Assembly: GCA_029558905.1 (NCBI GenBank) | Contig: JAKQCX010000017.1 | Coordinates: 1 to 46,696, forward strand | DNA: 46,696 nt | Origin: Pseudomonadota bacterium | GTDB taxonomy: Bacteria; Pseudomonadota; Gammaproteobacteria; Burkholderiales; Thiobacillaceae | Direction: 5' to 3' | In this document: positions 10,183 to 18,608 of the stretch, piece by piece | How the letters are laid out: each line of letters begins with the position of its first letter | Position numbering within the stretch: the stretch's first letter is position 1 | Notes under the pieces: model-generated | The model's database searches: none | What the model was told of the DNA's origin: nothing | The model's input: only the letters and a program-made list of their open reading frames with translations | Made by a program: the position numbers and the translations under genes

Positions 10183-11466
10183 TTGGGCGCCACACTGGAC
10201 CTGGCGGGATGGCTGGCCTGCCTGGAAGCGCGCAACCGGGAAAGCATCGTCCTGGGACTGGAGCGCGTGCGCGCCGTGGCGGAACGACTGGGGCTGGCTG
10301 CGGGCTGTCCGGTAATCAGCGTGGGCGGGACCAACGGCAAGGGTTCGGTCTGCGCCTATCTGGAGGCCATGCTGCGCGCGGCGGGCCTGAAGGCCGGCTG
10401 CTATACCTCGCCCCACCTGTTGCGCTACAACGAGCGTGTACGCATCGATGGTCAACCCGCCACGGATGCCGGTTTGTGCGAGGCCTTCACGGCGGTCGAG
10501 GCGGCGCGCGGCGGCATCCCCCTGACCTACTTCGAGCAGGGCACCCTGGCGGCCTTCTGGCTTTTCCGTCGCCAGCCTCTGGACGCACTCGTACTGGAGG
10601 TCGGGCTGGGGGGACGCCTGGATGCGGTCAATCTCTGGGATGCCGACTGTGCCGTGATCGCCAGCGTGGATCTGGATCACCAGACCTTTCTGGGACATAC
10701 CCGGGAGGCCATCGGCTACGAGAAGGCGGGCATCTTCCGCGCGGGCAAACCCGCCATCTGTGGTGACCCCTCGCCCCCGGCCAGCCTGATGCGCCACGCC
10801 CGGGCCTTGGGTGTGCCCCTGTTGTGCCGGGACCGGGAGATCCGTATCGAAACCCGGGCCGAGGGCTGGAGTCTCCGGGTAGGAGATGAGGTCTATCCGG
10901 CCCTGCCCAGGCCCGCCATGGCCGGTGAGCACCAGTTGGGCAATGCAGCCTGCGCCATGGCCGCCCTGCAGTGCCTGCGCGCGCGCCTGCCGGTACCCCG
11001 CCGCGCCTTGCGCGATGGGCTGGTGGCGGCGCGTCAACCCGGCCGCCTGCAGATCCTTGCCCATCAGCCCCTGCGCATCCTGGACGTGGCCCACAATCCA
11101 CATGCCGCCCGGGCACTGGCGGCCGGTCTCGCGACCCTGGCCGGTACAGGGACGGGGCGGCGCATCGCTGTGCTGGCCATGCTGGCGGACAAGGATGCCC
11201 GGGGCGTGATCGCCGCCCTGCTGCCCTGGGCGCAGCGTTGGCATGTGGCCGGCCTGGATGGGCCGCGGGGTCTGTCCGGCGCATCCCTGGCCGCGCTGCT
11301 GGCGGAGATGGGAGCGGACCACCAGTGTCATGCGCACGTCGCCGCGGCCTGGCGGGCGGCATGCCGGGAGGCGGGGCCGGCTGATACAATTTGTGCATTC
11401 GGCTCTTTCTATACCGCGGCCGAACTGTTGACGGAAATTCAGGTGCTGCCCGACTCCCATGGCTGA
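10183..11466 (+). CDS. folC: Dihydrofolate/folylpolyglutamate synthase FolC
   Basis: FolC is a cytosolic Mur-ligase-like enzyme that adds glutamate to dihydropteroate (dihydrofolate synthase) and to reduced folates. The 427 residues contain the ATP-binding loop SVGGTNGKGSV (about 46-56), TSPHLLRYNERVRIDG, the signature LEVGLGGRLDAVN, DHQTFLGHTREAIGYEKAGIFR, and the C-terminal LDVAHNPHAARAL. The start is inferred to be TTG 10183, because the frame closes just upstream (accD ends 15 bases earlier) and no ATG precedes the conserved part. The end overlaps the SPOR-domain gene by eight bases. Confidence 0.93.
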   Translation: MGATLDLAGWLACLEARNRESIVLGLERVRAVAERLGLAAGCPVISVGGTNGKGSVCAYLEAMLRAAGLKAGCYTSPHLLRYNERVRIDGQPATDAGLCEAFTAVEAARGGIPLTYFEQGTLAAFWLFRRQPLDALVLEVGLGGRLDAVNLWDADCAVIASVDLDHQTFLGHTREAIGYEKAGIFRAGKPAICGDPSPPASLMRHARALGVPLLCRDREIRIETRAEGWSLRVGDEVYPALPRPAMAGEHQLGNAACAMAALQCLRARLPVPRRALRDGLVAARQPGRLQILAHQPLRILDVAHNPHAARALAAGLATLAGTGTGRRIAVLAMLADKDARGVIAALLPWAQRWHVAGLDGPRGLSGASLAALLAEMGADHQCHAHVAAAWRAACREAGPADTICAFGSFYTAAELLTEIQVLPDSHG

Positions 11467-12169
11467 CAACCTCCGCATCCAGGATGTGATGCACAGCGAT
11501 CCGGAAGCCCTGCGCCGCCGTGGCCGGCGCCGCCTGGTGGGAGCCGTTGCCATCGCCCTGCTGGCCATACTGGTGGTACCCATGCTGTTCGATCCGGATC
11601 CCAAGCCCCTCGGGTCGGATGTGGACATCCAGATCCCGGCGCGAGACAGCCCCTTCACCCCATCCGCGACATCGGCGCAAACGGACGTGCCCGTGGCGCA
11701 AGGGACAGCCGGTGATCACGCGTCCACGTCCGGGAGCGAGGTGACACGGCCCGAGACGGACCTTTCCAAGGTGGCGGAGCCTACGCCCATGAGCCGTCCG
11801 CCCGCGGAACCCGGACAATCTCCGCCCATGGACGGGAAAACGCCCGCATCACCCACCAGCGGGGAGACGCCGCGCGCTATGGCTGCCCCGGCGATACCCG
11901 AGAAACCGGAAAAGCCCCGACCCACGCCACGGCTGGAATCCGCCTTCGCCAGCAAGGGCTATTTCCTGCAGCTGGGTGCATTTGCCAGCGAGACGAATGC
12001 CAAGGTCCTGCTTGGCAAGGCGCAGGCCGCGGGCTTCCAGGCCGGCCTGACGGACAGCAACGGCCAGTACCGGGTGCGCGTGGGCCCCATCCAGGATCGG
12101 GTCAAGGCCTTGGAAACCCTGGCCCGGCTGAAGGCCAAGGGCTTTCATCCGGTCATCATCGGGCCATGA
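11459..12169 (+). CDS. DedD-like SPOR-domain protein
   Basis: SPOR proteins bind glycan strands lacking stem peptides at the division septum. This 236-residue protein has a short cytoplasmic N-terminus, one membrane helix (about 26-44, LVGAVAIALLAILVVPMLF), a long Pro/Ser/Thr-rich periplasmic linker and a C-terminal SPOR domain (about 160-236, beginning YFLQLGAFASETNAK and containing YRVRVGPI). That layout and its place between folC and cvpA match DedD-type cell-division proteins. It overlaps folC by eight bases and cvpA by four, so all three are likely coupled. Confidence 0.88.
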   Translation: MADNLRIQDVMHSDPEALRRRGRRRLVGAVAIALLAILVVPMLFDPDPKPLGSDVDIQIPARDSPFTPSATSAQTDVPVAQGTAGDHASTSGSEVTRPETDLSKVAEPTPMSRPPAEPGQSPPMDGKTPASPTSGETPRAMAAPAIPEKPEKPRPTPRLESAFASKGYFLQLGAFASETNAKVLLGKAQAAGFQAGLTDSNGQYRVRVGPIQDRVKALETLARLKAKGFHPVIIGP

Positions 12170-12654
12170 GCGGTCTGGATCTATTCGTGCTCGCCGTATT
12201 GGCGGGATCAGCCACCCTGGGGCTCCTGCGCGGTCTGGTGAAAGAGGTGTTTTCCCTGATGGCCTGGGTGCTGGCCTTTCTGGGGGCACGCCTGTTCGGC
12301 CCGCTGCTGGCACCGTTGCTGTCCGGCCTGGAAAGCCCGGCGTTACGCCATGCGGCCGCCCTGGTCGTGGTTTTTGTGCTCGTGCTGCTGGGCGCGGCCA
12401 TGTTGGGCAGCCTGTTGTCGAGCCTGGTCCGCCTGGCGGGCCTCGAAGCCTTTGATCGGCTGCTGGGTGGGCTGTTTGGCCTGGCACGGGGTGGCATTGC
12501 CCTGGTGGCCTTCACGCTGGTCGCAGGTCTCACGGCTCTGCCCCATACCCCGGTCTGGCAGCATGCCTGGAGCCGGCTACCCCTGGAACGCGTGGCGCAC
12601 TGGACGATGCCCTGGCTGCCCCGGGATGTGGCCTCCCTGATCAAGTATTCCTGA
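12166..12654 (+). CDS. cvpA: CvpA family membrane protein
   Basis: The 162-residue protein has four predicted membrane helices and starts MSGLDLFVLAVLAGSATLGLLRGLVKE, the typical CvpA opening with the conserved GLLRGLVKEVFSL segment. CvpA was named for a role in colicin V production, and the family is linked in several bacteria to envelope stress and bile resistance; the biochemical function is not settled. It starts within the SPOR gene (ATGA overlap) and lies 26 bases before purF, the standard arrangement. Confidence 0.9.
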   Translation: MSGLDLFVLAVLAGSATLGLLRGLVKEVFSLMAWVLAFLGARLFGPLLAPLLSGLESPALRHAAALVVVFVLVLLGAAMLGSLLSSLVRLAGLEAFDRLLGGLFGLARGGIALVAFTLVAGLTALPHTPVWQHAWSRLPLERVAHWTMPWLPRDVASLIKYS

Positions 12655-12680
12655 ACGTAGCGCGGACAAGGGTTCGTTTC

Positions 12681-14198
12681 ATGTGCGGCATCATCGGCAT
12701 CGTTTCCCATCAGCCCGTCAACCAGATGCTGTACGACGGTCTGCAGCTGCTCCAGCACCGGGGTCAGGATGCCGCAGGCATCGTGACCATGGACGGCAGC
12801 ATGTTCCACATGCACAAGAATCTGGGCATGGTGCGGGACGTGTTCCGTACCCGGGACATGCGCAATCTGATCGGCAATGCGGGCATCGCGCACGTGCGCT
12901 ATCCCACCGCCGGCACGGCTTCCAGCCCGGCGGAGGCGCAACCCTTCTATGTGAATTCTCCATTCGGCATCGTCCTGAGCCATAACGGCAATCTGACGAA
13001 TACCGAAGCCCTGCAGGACGAGTTGTTCCGGGATGATCTGCGTCACATCAATACCAGCTCGGATTCGGAAGTGCTGCTCAATGTCCTGGCCCATGAACTG
13101 CAGCGTGCCGTGGAGGGCCACAGTCTCACCCCGGACGATGTGTTCAAGGCGGTGGCTGGCGTGCATAGACGTTGCAGGGGGGCCTATGCCGTGGTGGCCA
13201 TGATCGCCGGTTTTGGCCTGCTGGCCTTCCGTGATCCGCATGGCATTCGTCCCATGGTCCTGGGCAGGCGCGTGGATGAGGGGGGCATGGAATCCATCAT
13301 CGCTTCCGAAAGCGTGGCCATCGAGGCCCTGGGCTTCCAACTCGAAAGGGATGTGGCCCCGGGCGAGGCGATCCTCGTCACCAGCGACGGCCGGATGCTG
13401 TCCCAGCGCTGCTGCCAGGTCCAGCCCTTCGCCCCCTGTATCTTCGAATATGTGTACTTCGCGCGGCCCGATTCCATCATGGAGGGGGCATCGGTCTACG
13501 AAACCCGCCTGAAGATGGGCGAATTCTTGGCCGAGAAGATCAAACGCCAGTTCGGCCACCTGAGGATCGACGTGGTGGTGCCCATACCGGACACCAGCCG
13601 ACCTTCCGCCCTGCAGCTGGCCCAATGTCTGGGACTGCCCTATCGGGAGGGATTCATCAAGAACCGCTACATCGGCCGCACCTTCATCATGCCGGGCCAG
13701 GCCACGCGCAAGAAATCCGTGCGTCAGAAACTGAATGCCATGCCCCTGGAATTCCAGGGCAAGGCCGTGCTGCTGGTGGATGACTCCATCGTACGGGGTA
13801 CCACCAGCCGGGAGATCATCCAGATGGCCCGGGATGCGGGTGCCGCGGCGGTGTACTTTGCCTCCGCCAGCCCACCGGTGCGCTTCCCCAACGTCTATGG
13901 CATCGACATGCCCACCCGGGCGGAGCTGCTGGCCAATGGCCGTTCGGACGAGGAAATCGCCCGGGAGATCGGCGCGGATGCGGTGATCTACCAGGACCTG
14001 CGCGACCTGATCGCCGCCGTGCAGGCCGTGAACCCGACCCTGAAACGTTTCGATGCCTCCTGTTTCGATGGTCGCTACCCCACCGCCGATGTGAGCGAGG
14101 CCTATCTACAGCGTCTGGAAGGTCAGCGCAACGGCGTGATTCCCACCACCCCTTCGCCCCCGACGCGGCAGATGGGCCTCAATCTGGCGGTGTCATGA
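12681..14198 (+). CDS. purF: Amidophosphoribosyltransferase PurF
   Basis: PurF makes 5-phosphoribosylamine from PRPP and glutamine, the first committed step of purine synthesis. The 505 residues start MCGIIGIV, where the Cys becomes the N-terminal nucleophile after Met removal. The glutaminase domain shows QHRGQDAAGI, VRYPTAG and SHNGNLTN; the phosphoribosyltransferase domain has the PRPP loop AVLLVDDSIVRGTTSREI. Key residues are intact and the length is normal. Its stop overlaps the metZ start by four bases (ATGA). Confidence 0.96.
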   Translation: MCGIIGIVSHQPVNQMLYDGLQLLQHRGQDAAGIVTMDGSMFHMHKNLGMVRDVFRTRDMRNLIGNAGIAHVRYPTAGTASSPAEAQPFYVNSPFGIVLSHNGNLTNTEALQDELFRDDLRHINTSSDSEVLLNVLAHELQRAVEGHSLTPDDVFKAVAGVHRRCRGAYAVVAMIAGFGLLAFRDPHGIRPMVLGRRVDEGGMESIIASESVAIEALGFQLERDVAPGEAILVTSDGRMLSQRCCQVQPFAPCIFEYVYFARPDSIMEGASVYETRLKMGEFLAEKIKRQFGHLRIDVVVPIPDTSRPSALQLAQCLGLPYREGFIKNRYIGRTFIMPGQATRKKSVRQKLNAMPLEFQGKAVLLVDDSIVRGTTSREIIQMARDAGAAAVYFASASPPVRFPNVYGIDMPTRAELLANGRSDEEIAREIGADAVIYQDLRDLIAAVQAVNPTLKRFDASCFDGRYPTADVSEAYLQRLEGQRNGVIPTTPSPPTRQMGLNLAVS

Positions 14199-15370
14199 GT
14201 GAATTGCATGCCGATACCCTGGCGGTGCGCGCCGGCACATGGCGCAGCGCGCTGAACGAGCATTCCGAAGCCCTGTTCCTCACATCCAGCTTCGTGTTCC
14301 GCAACGCCGCCCAAGCCGCGGCCCGCTTTTCCGGGGCAGAATCCGGCCCCATCTATGCCCGCTTCAGCAATCCCAGCGTGAGCATGTTCGAGGAACGCCT
14401 GGCCGCCCTCGAAGGGGCGGAACGCTGCGTGGCCTTCGCCTCCGGCATGGCCGCCATCCTCGCCACGGTCATGGGTCTGATGCGGGCCGGTGAGCATATC
14501 GTGGCCTCCCGTTCCATCTTCGGTTCAACGGTGCAATTGTTCCAGAACATCCTGGGCCGCTTCGGCGTGACCACCACCTTCGTGTCTCCCACGGATCCGG
14601 AGGAATGGCGCGCCGCCCTGAGGCCGGAAACCCGCTTGTGCTTCGTCGAATCGCCCTCCAACCCCCTGACGGAGGTGTCGGATATCCGCGCCCTGGCGGA
14701 CATCGCCCATGCCCGAGGGGCATGGCTGGCAGTGGACAACTGTTTCTGCACGCCCGCCCTGCAGCAACCCCTGCAACTGGGGGCGGACATCGTCATCCAC
14801 TCCGCCACGAAGTACCTGGACGGGCAGGGCAGGGTGCTGGGGGGCGCGGTATTGGGGCGCAAGGACCTCCTAGAAGGCGTTTTCACCTTCCTGCGTACGG
14901 CGGGCCCCTGCCTTTCCGCCTTCAATGCCTGGGTGCTGCTCAAGGGCCTGGAAACCTTGGCCCTGCGCATGCGGGCGCATTCCACGCATGCCCTGGCCCT
15001 GGCCGGTTGGCTGGAGGAGCAGCCGGCGGTGACGCGGGTGTTCTACCCCGGCCTGTCCTCCCATCCGCAGCATGCCTTGGCCATGGCCCAGCAGAAGACC
15101 GGTGGCGGCATCGTGGCCTTCGAGGTGGCCGGAGGACGGGAGGCGGCGTGGCGCGTCATCGATGCCTGCCGGCTGCTCTCCATCACGGCCAATCTTGGGG
15201 ATACCCGCAGCACCATCACCCATCCCGCCAGCACCACACACAGCCGCATGACGGCGGAGCAGCGCGCCATCGCCGGGATCAGTGATGGTCTGATCCGTAT
15301 TGCCGTGGGATTGGAGGCGGTGGAGGACCTGCAGACGGACCTGGCACGGGGCCTGAGCATCAACTGGTGA
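14195..15370 (+). CDS. metZ: O-succinylhomoserine sulfhydrylase MetZ
   Basis: MetZ is a PLP enzyme of the Cys/Met metabolism family that forms homocysteine directly from O-succinylhomoserine and sulfide. The 391 residues start with TLAVRAGTWRSALNEHSEALFLTSSFVF, typical for MetZ, and carry YARFSNPS, the PLP-stacking region ASGMAAILA, the Asp in LAVDNCFCTPALQQPL and the Schiff-base Lys in HSATKYLDGQGRVLGG (about residue 206). The purF-metZ pairing is characteristic and separates MetZ from the MetB and MetC relatives. The 3' end runs 11 bases into the converging regulator gene. Confidence 0.92.
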   Translation: MSELHADTLAVRAGTWRSALNEHSEALFLTSSFVFRNAAQAAARFSGAESGPIYARFSNPSVSMFEERLAALEGAERCVAFASGMAAILATVMGLMRAGEHIVASRSIFGSTVQLFQNILGRFGVTTTFVSPTDPEEWRAALRPETRLCFVESPSNPLTEVSDIRALADIAHARGAWLAVDNCFCTPALQQPLQLGADIVIHSATKYLDGQGRVLGGAVLGRKDLLEGVFTFLRTAGPCLSAFNAWVLLKGLETLALRMRAHSTHALALAGWLEEQPAVTRVFYPGLSSHPQHALAMAQQKTGGGIVAFEVAGGREAAWRVIDACRLLSITANLGDTRSTITHPASTTHSRMTAEQRAIAGISDGLIRIAVGLEAVEDLQTDLARGLSINW

Positions 15371-16049
15371 AGTTGCGCAGACGGGTGGCGTTCAGGATGC
15401 GGATGGTGCGCCCCTTGACCTGGATCAGGCCGGCACCCGACAGGTGCCCCAGCACGCGCGAGAAGGTTTCAGGCGCCAGGTTCAGCTGGGAGGCGATGGT
15501 CTGCTTGCTGGCCGGCAGGGCGACCTCGTATTGCTCCGGCTTGTCGGGGGGCGACAGATTGCCGAGGAAGCAGATCACCCGTTGGGAACTGGTGCGCAGG
15601 GTGCAGGTCTCCATGTCTTCCAGCAGCTCATACAGGCGCATGGACAGGCTGGCCAGCATTTTTCGGCTCAGCACGCTGCTGGCCTGCATGGCATCCAGCA
15701 GGTTGTTCTTGGGGATCAGCACCAGCAGGCAATCCTGCGTGGCCTGCGCGGTGACAGGATAAGGTTTGTCCAGGAACACCACGGCTTCACCGAAAGTGCT
15801 GCCGGCCTCGCACATCTGCACCACCTTTTCCGCGCCCTGGGCGGAAGGCAGCGACAGCTTCACCTGCCCCATCACCAGGACATGCAGGCCTTGGGATTCA
15901 TCGCCCTTCTGGAACAGGAGCTCGTTCCTTTGCGCACGGATATCCCGGCTCCCCATGGCGACCAACTGCAACTCTTCTGCCGCCAAACCCCGGAAAAGTG
16001 GCTGACGTGAAAGAATTTCAACCAAGGGTGTTTTTGTCTCGGTCAACAA
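15360..16049 (-). CDS. Crp/Fnr-family regulator, DNR-like
   Basis: The 229-residue protein has an N-terminal cyclic-nucleotide-binding-like domain (about 18-135), a dimer helix (about 130-155) and a C-terminal winged helix (about 165-220). The recognition helix reads PETFSRVL, the E-xx-SR pattern that contacts TTGAT-N4-ATCAA sites. The N-terminal Cys cluster of FNR is lacking, which points to the DNR/NNR group of nitric-oxide responsive regulators rather than to oxygen-sensing FNR; this is inference. The start is a TTG at 16049 with GGAGAG seven bases upstream. It is divergent from napDGH, and a perfect FNR/DNR box lies in the shared upstream region, so it probably regulates that operon and perhaps itself. 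Confidence 0.85.
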   Translation of the reverse strand: MLTETKTPLVEILSRQPLFRGLAAEELQLVAMGSRDIRAQRNELLFQKGDESQGLHVLVMGQVKLSLPSAQGAEKVVQMCEAGSTFGEAVVFLDKPYPVTAQATQDCLLVLIPKNNLLDAMQASSVLSRKMLASLSMRLYELLEDMETCTLRTSSQRVICFLGNLSPPDKPEQYEVALPASKQTIASQLNLAPETFSRVLGHLSGAGLIQVKGRTIRILNATRLRNFTS

Positions 16050-16112
16050 GAAGGCTCTCCAAACGAGATAGCGTGCACGTGCGGATTAAGACAGCTTATT
16101 GCTGCTGAAAAC

Positions 16113-16126
16113 TTGATATTGATCAA
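16113..16126. promoter_or_regulatory. Perfect FNR/DNR-type operator
   Basis: The site TTGATATTGATCAA is an exact match to TTGAT-N4-ATCAA. It lies in the 134-base gap between the divergent Crp/Fnr-type gene and napD. If it acts at -41.5 relative to napD transcription, the start falls near 16161, with TATCAG (16146-16151) as a weak -10; this would leave a leader of about 23 bases before the GTG start of napD. Confidence 0.8.
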
Positions 16127-16183
16127 AGTAATTTGAGGATATGGTTATCAGGATTGGTATCAATGTAACCCATGGAGCAGGGC

Positions 16184-16507
16184 GTGAATCTATCGGGCAT
16201 TTTAGTGGTCGCGCAGCGCGAGTGGCTGGAACAGGTGGTACAGGGACTCAATGCCATGGCAGGCGTGGAGGTACATCAGGTGGAGCCGGAAACGGGGCGC
16301 GTGGTCTTGGTCCAGGAGGCCGCGGATATTCATGCCGAGGTCGATGGCCTGAAACAGATCAAGGCCATTCCCCACGTGATCATGGCGGAAATGGTTTATC
16401 ACTACATTGCCGAGGATGGACGCGATTATGCAGTCATCCCGCCAGGGCTGGAGGGGGATGAAGCCGGCTTTGGTCCGCGCGCCGAGCTGGCGAAACCGAA
16501 CGGTTGA
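16184..16507 (+). CDS. napD: NapD, chaperone of periplasmic nitrate reductase
   Basis: NapD binds the twin-arginine signal of NapA and aids its maturation before export. The product of about 107 residues has the ferredoxin-like fold typical of NapD, starting with NLSGILVVAQREWLEQV and containing HQVEPETGRVVLVQEA and KAIPHVIMAEMVYHYI. I prefer GTG 16184 because GGAG (16174-16177) lies six bases before it; ATG 16172 is the alternative and would overlap that ribosome binding site. It leads a napD-napG-napH group from which napA, its usual partner gene, is missing. Confidence 0.88.
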   Translation: MNLSGILVVAQREWLEQVVQGLNAMAGVEVHQVEPETGRVVLVQEAADIHAEVDGLKQIKAIPHVIMAEMVYHYIAEDGRDYAVIPPGLEGDEAGFGPRAELAKPNG

Positions 16508-16543
16508 GGCCGGCAACCTGCAGTGGAAACCAGGTTGGCGAAT

Positions 16544-17323
16544 ATGACCGGAAAAACCACGACACGACGCGAATTTCTGCTCAAGGCCGCCCAGGGCACG
16601 GCCATGGCAGCCACGGGCGGGCTGTTGTGGGTCTACCTGTTGCGTCAGGAGGCACGCGCCCATCCCTATGCCCTGCGTCCGCCAGGGGCGCTGGTAGAGA
16701 AGGACTTCAATGCCACCTGCATCAAGTGCGGCCAATGCGTGAATGCCTGCCCCTATGACACCCTGAAACTGGCGGGTGCCGGCGGGAGTCTGCCCATAGG
16801 CATGCCTTATTTCATACCGCGGGACATCCCCTGCTACCTCTGCCCGGACATCCCCTGCATGCGGGCCTGCCCCACCGGGGCCCTGTCGCCGGACCTGAAG
16901 GACATCAACGATTCCCGCATGGGTCTGGCAGTCATCGATCTGGAAAACTGCCTGTCCTGGAAGGGCCTGCGTTGCGAGATCTGTCATCGCGAGTGTCCAC
17001 TCAAAGGCAAGGCCATCAGCCTGGAACTGCATCCGCGTGCCCAATCCAAGCACGCGATGTTCTATCCCATCGTCAATTCGGATTTCTGCACGGGATGCGG
17101 TATCTGCGAGAAGGCCTGCCCTACGGCGGAGGCGGCCATCCGCATCCTGCCACACGGCATGGTGCAGGGCAGGATAGGCGAGCACTACCGTCTGGGCTGG
17201 ACCTTTGACACGGAGATCTCCCAAGACTTCAAGCCTGCCGAAACCGCACCGCCCGCTGTGCAGGAGACCACGGTACCCGACAAGGCCCCGGGCGTGGACT
17301 ACCTGAACGAGGGTGAACCATGA
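16544..17323 (+). CDS. napG: NapG, ferredoxin-type quinol dehydrogenase subunit
   Basis: NapG is a periplasmic iron-sulfur protein that works with the membrane subunit NapH to pass electrons from quinol towards periplasmic nitrate reductase. A twin-arginine signal is visible near the start (TRREFLLKAAQG, then a hydrophobic stretch to about residue 40). Four [4Fe-4S] motifs follow: CIKCGQCVNACPY, CYLCPDIPCMRACP, CEICHRECP and CTGCGICEKACP. ATG 16544 puts the twin arginine about eight residues from the start; GTG 16523 is an alternative. Its stop overlaps the napH start (ATGA). Confidence 0.9.
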   Translation: MTGKTTTRREFLLKAAQGTAMAATGGLLWVYLLRQEARAHPYALRPPGALVEKDFNATCIKCGQCVNACPYDTLKLAGAGGSLPIGMPYFIPRDIPCYLCPDIPCMRACPTGALSPDLKDINDSRMGLAVIDLENCLSWKGLRCEICHRECPLKGKAISLELHPRAQSKHAMFYPIVNSDFCTGCGICEKACPTAEAAIRILPHGMVQGRIGEHYRLGWTFDTEISQDFKPAETAPPAVQETTVPDKAPGVDYLNEGEP

Positions 17324-18237
17324 GTGACCCGACAGACACCAGGCTGAGAGCCGACGCCCAGGCCTCCCTGCGAAAAATCCACGAGCGCAGCCTGGGGGCA
17401 CGTATGTGGTCCTGGCGTTATGTCGTTCTGCGGCGCATCGCCCAGGTGACCATACTTCTGCTGTTCTTCGGTACGGCTCACTGGGGCTGGCAATTTCCCG
17501 GGGATACCCCCTTGCTGACGGGCAACCTGAGTTCTTCCGAGTTCATGGGCCTGCTTCCCATGACCGACCCCCTGGCTGCCCTGCAGATCTTTCTCACCGG
17601 TCACCTGCTGACCCGTGAGGCCCTCATCGGCGCGGCCGTGGTGTTCATCTTTTATCTGCTGCTGGGGGGGCGGGTGTTCTGTGCCTGGGTCTGCCCGGTG
17701 AACATGGTGACGGACCTGGCGGGCTGGCTGCGTACCCGCCTGGACATCAAGCCCTTGTTCCACGTGCCCCGCAATGTGCGCTATTACGTGCTGGCGGCGG
17801 CCCTGATCCTGTCCGCCATCACCGGTGTGGCCGCCTTCGAATGGGTGAGTCCGGTGGGCATGATGCACCGGGAGATCATCTTTGGTCTGGGTTTTGGCTT
17901 TCTGGCCCTGCTGGCCATTTTTCTGTTTGATTTGCTGATCCTGAAAAACGGCTGGTGTGGGCACCTGTGTCCCCTGGGGGGCTTCTGGTCCCTGGTTGGG
18001 CGGGGCGGCCAGGTGCGGGTTCGCTTCGACAGGGACACCTGTACCCATTGCGGTGCCTGTGGTGCCGTGTGTCCCGAGCCCCAGGTACTGAATCTGAAGA
18101 AGCTGGAGGAACGGGGTCTGGTCTACTCCGGCGAGTGCAGCAACTGTGGACGCTGTACCGCCCTGTGCCCGGAAAACAGCCTGAACTTTGACCTGCGTGC
18201 CCTGATTCGCAAACACAACGCTCAGGCTAGAGACTGA
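17320..18237 (+). CDS. napH: NapH, membrane ferredoxin-type quinol dehydrogenase subunit
   Basis: NapH is the inner-membrane partner of NapG. The 305 residues have four predicted membrane helices (about 38-55, 100-120, 150-170 and 180-208), two CxxxCP motifs at membrane faces (FCAWVCPVN and WCGHLCPLGG) that are typical of NapH, and two C-terminal cytoplasmic [4Fe-4S] motifs (CTHCGACGAVCP and CSNCGRCTALCP). The gene is the last of the nap group and is followed by two hairpins. NapG/NapH-like pairs also serve nitrous oxide reductase in some bacteria (NosG/NosH), but the leading napD favours the nitrate system. Confidence 0.9.
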   Translation: MSDPTDTRLRADAQASLRKIHERSLGARMWSWRYVVLRRIAQVTILLLFFGTAHWGWQFPGDTPLLTGNLSSSEFMGLLPMTDPLAALQIFLTGHLLTREALIGAAVVFIFYLLLGGRVFCAWVCPVNMVTDLAGWLRTRLDIKPLFHVPRNVRYYVLAAALILSAITGVAAFEWVSPVGMMHREIIFGLGFGFLALLAIFLFDLLILKNGWCGHLCPLGGFWSLVGRGGQVRVRFDRDTCTHCGACGAVCPEPQVLNLKKLEERGLVYSGECSNCGRCTALCPENSLNFDLRALIRKHNAQARD

Positions 18238-18248
18238 TGTCCCACCCC

Positions 18249-18271
18249 CGGGACCGGCATTCCTGGTCCCG
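18249..18271 (+). terminator. Hairpin between napH and hfq
   Basis: A seven-base-pair stem (CGGGACC pairing with GGTCCCG) with a nine-base loop begins 11 bases after the napH stop. It lacks a T-run on either side, so it may protect the 3' end or act together with the next hairpin. Confidence 0.45.
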
Positions 18272-18281
18272 AAAACAGAAG

Positions 18282-18304
18282 GCCCGCGACAGAAGCGGGC
18301 TTTT
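18282..18304 (+). terminator. Rho-independent terminator after napH
   Basis: GCCCGC (18282-18287) pairs with GCGGGC (18295-18300) across a seven-base loop and is followed by TTTTGTGTTG. It faces the plus strand and would end napDGH transcripts; in the other direction it could stop hfq transcripts less efficiently. Confidence 0.7.
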
Positions 18305-18333
18305 GTGTTGCCTGCGGGCTCAGGCCACCGATT

Positions 18334-18570
18334 TCAGGCCACCGACTTGGCCGTTACATCCACCTGTTTGGAAGGCGATACCGTGGAGATGGCGTGCTTG
18401 AAGATCGCCTGTACGGAATGATCGTTGCCCCGCAGCAGCACCATGTATTGATCGAAGGATTCGATCTTGCCCACCAGCTTGATGCCGTTGATCAGGAACA
18501 CCGAGCAGTGCACATGCTCGCGGCGCAGGGTGTTGAGGAATTGGTCTTGCAGGTTCTGGCGCTCGCTCAT
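18334..18570 (-). CDS. hfq: Hfq-family RNA chaperone, divergent paralogue
   Basis: Hfq forms a hexameric ring that helps small RNAs pair with mRNAs. The 78 residues keep the proximal-face and rim residues: Q8, R16-R17-E18, Q41 and the Sm2 motif as FKHAISTV (residues 57-64; Phe replaces the usual Tyr), and the Sm1 core [14 protein letters not shown]. Differences from the standard sequence are F25 instead of Tyr, an H-V-H-C segment at 19-22, and a loop between the two Sm motifs that is two residues longer. It is not next to miaA or hflX, the normal home of hfq, so it is likely a second copy. It is convergent with napH. Confidence 0.85.
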   Translation of the reverse strand: MSERQNLQDQFLNTLRREHVHCSVFLINGIKLVGKIESFDQYMVLLRGNDHSVQAIFKHAISTVSPSKQVDVTAKSVA

Positions 18571-18599
18571 GACGATCCGCTTGAATATTGGATCGCAGG

Positions 18600-18608
18600 A
18601 CTATAGCA
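18600..18608 (-). promoter_or_regulatory. Extended -10 promoter for the hfq paralogue
   Basis: Read on the minus strand, TGCTATAGT is an extended -10 element. Its spacing places the transcription start about 20-25 bases before the ATG at 18570, giving a short leader. A -35 match (TTTGTG, 16 bases further upstream) is weak. Confidence 0.45.

Noticed and set aside
9106..11658. Open frame of 850 codons on the minus strand across trpA, accD and folC
   Set aside because: It lies antisense to three well-supported genes, is rich in Gly, His, Gln and Arg as expected from the complement of GC-rich codons, and has no recognisable motif.
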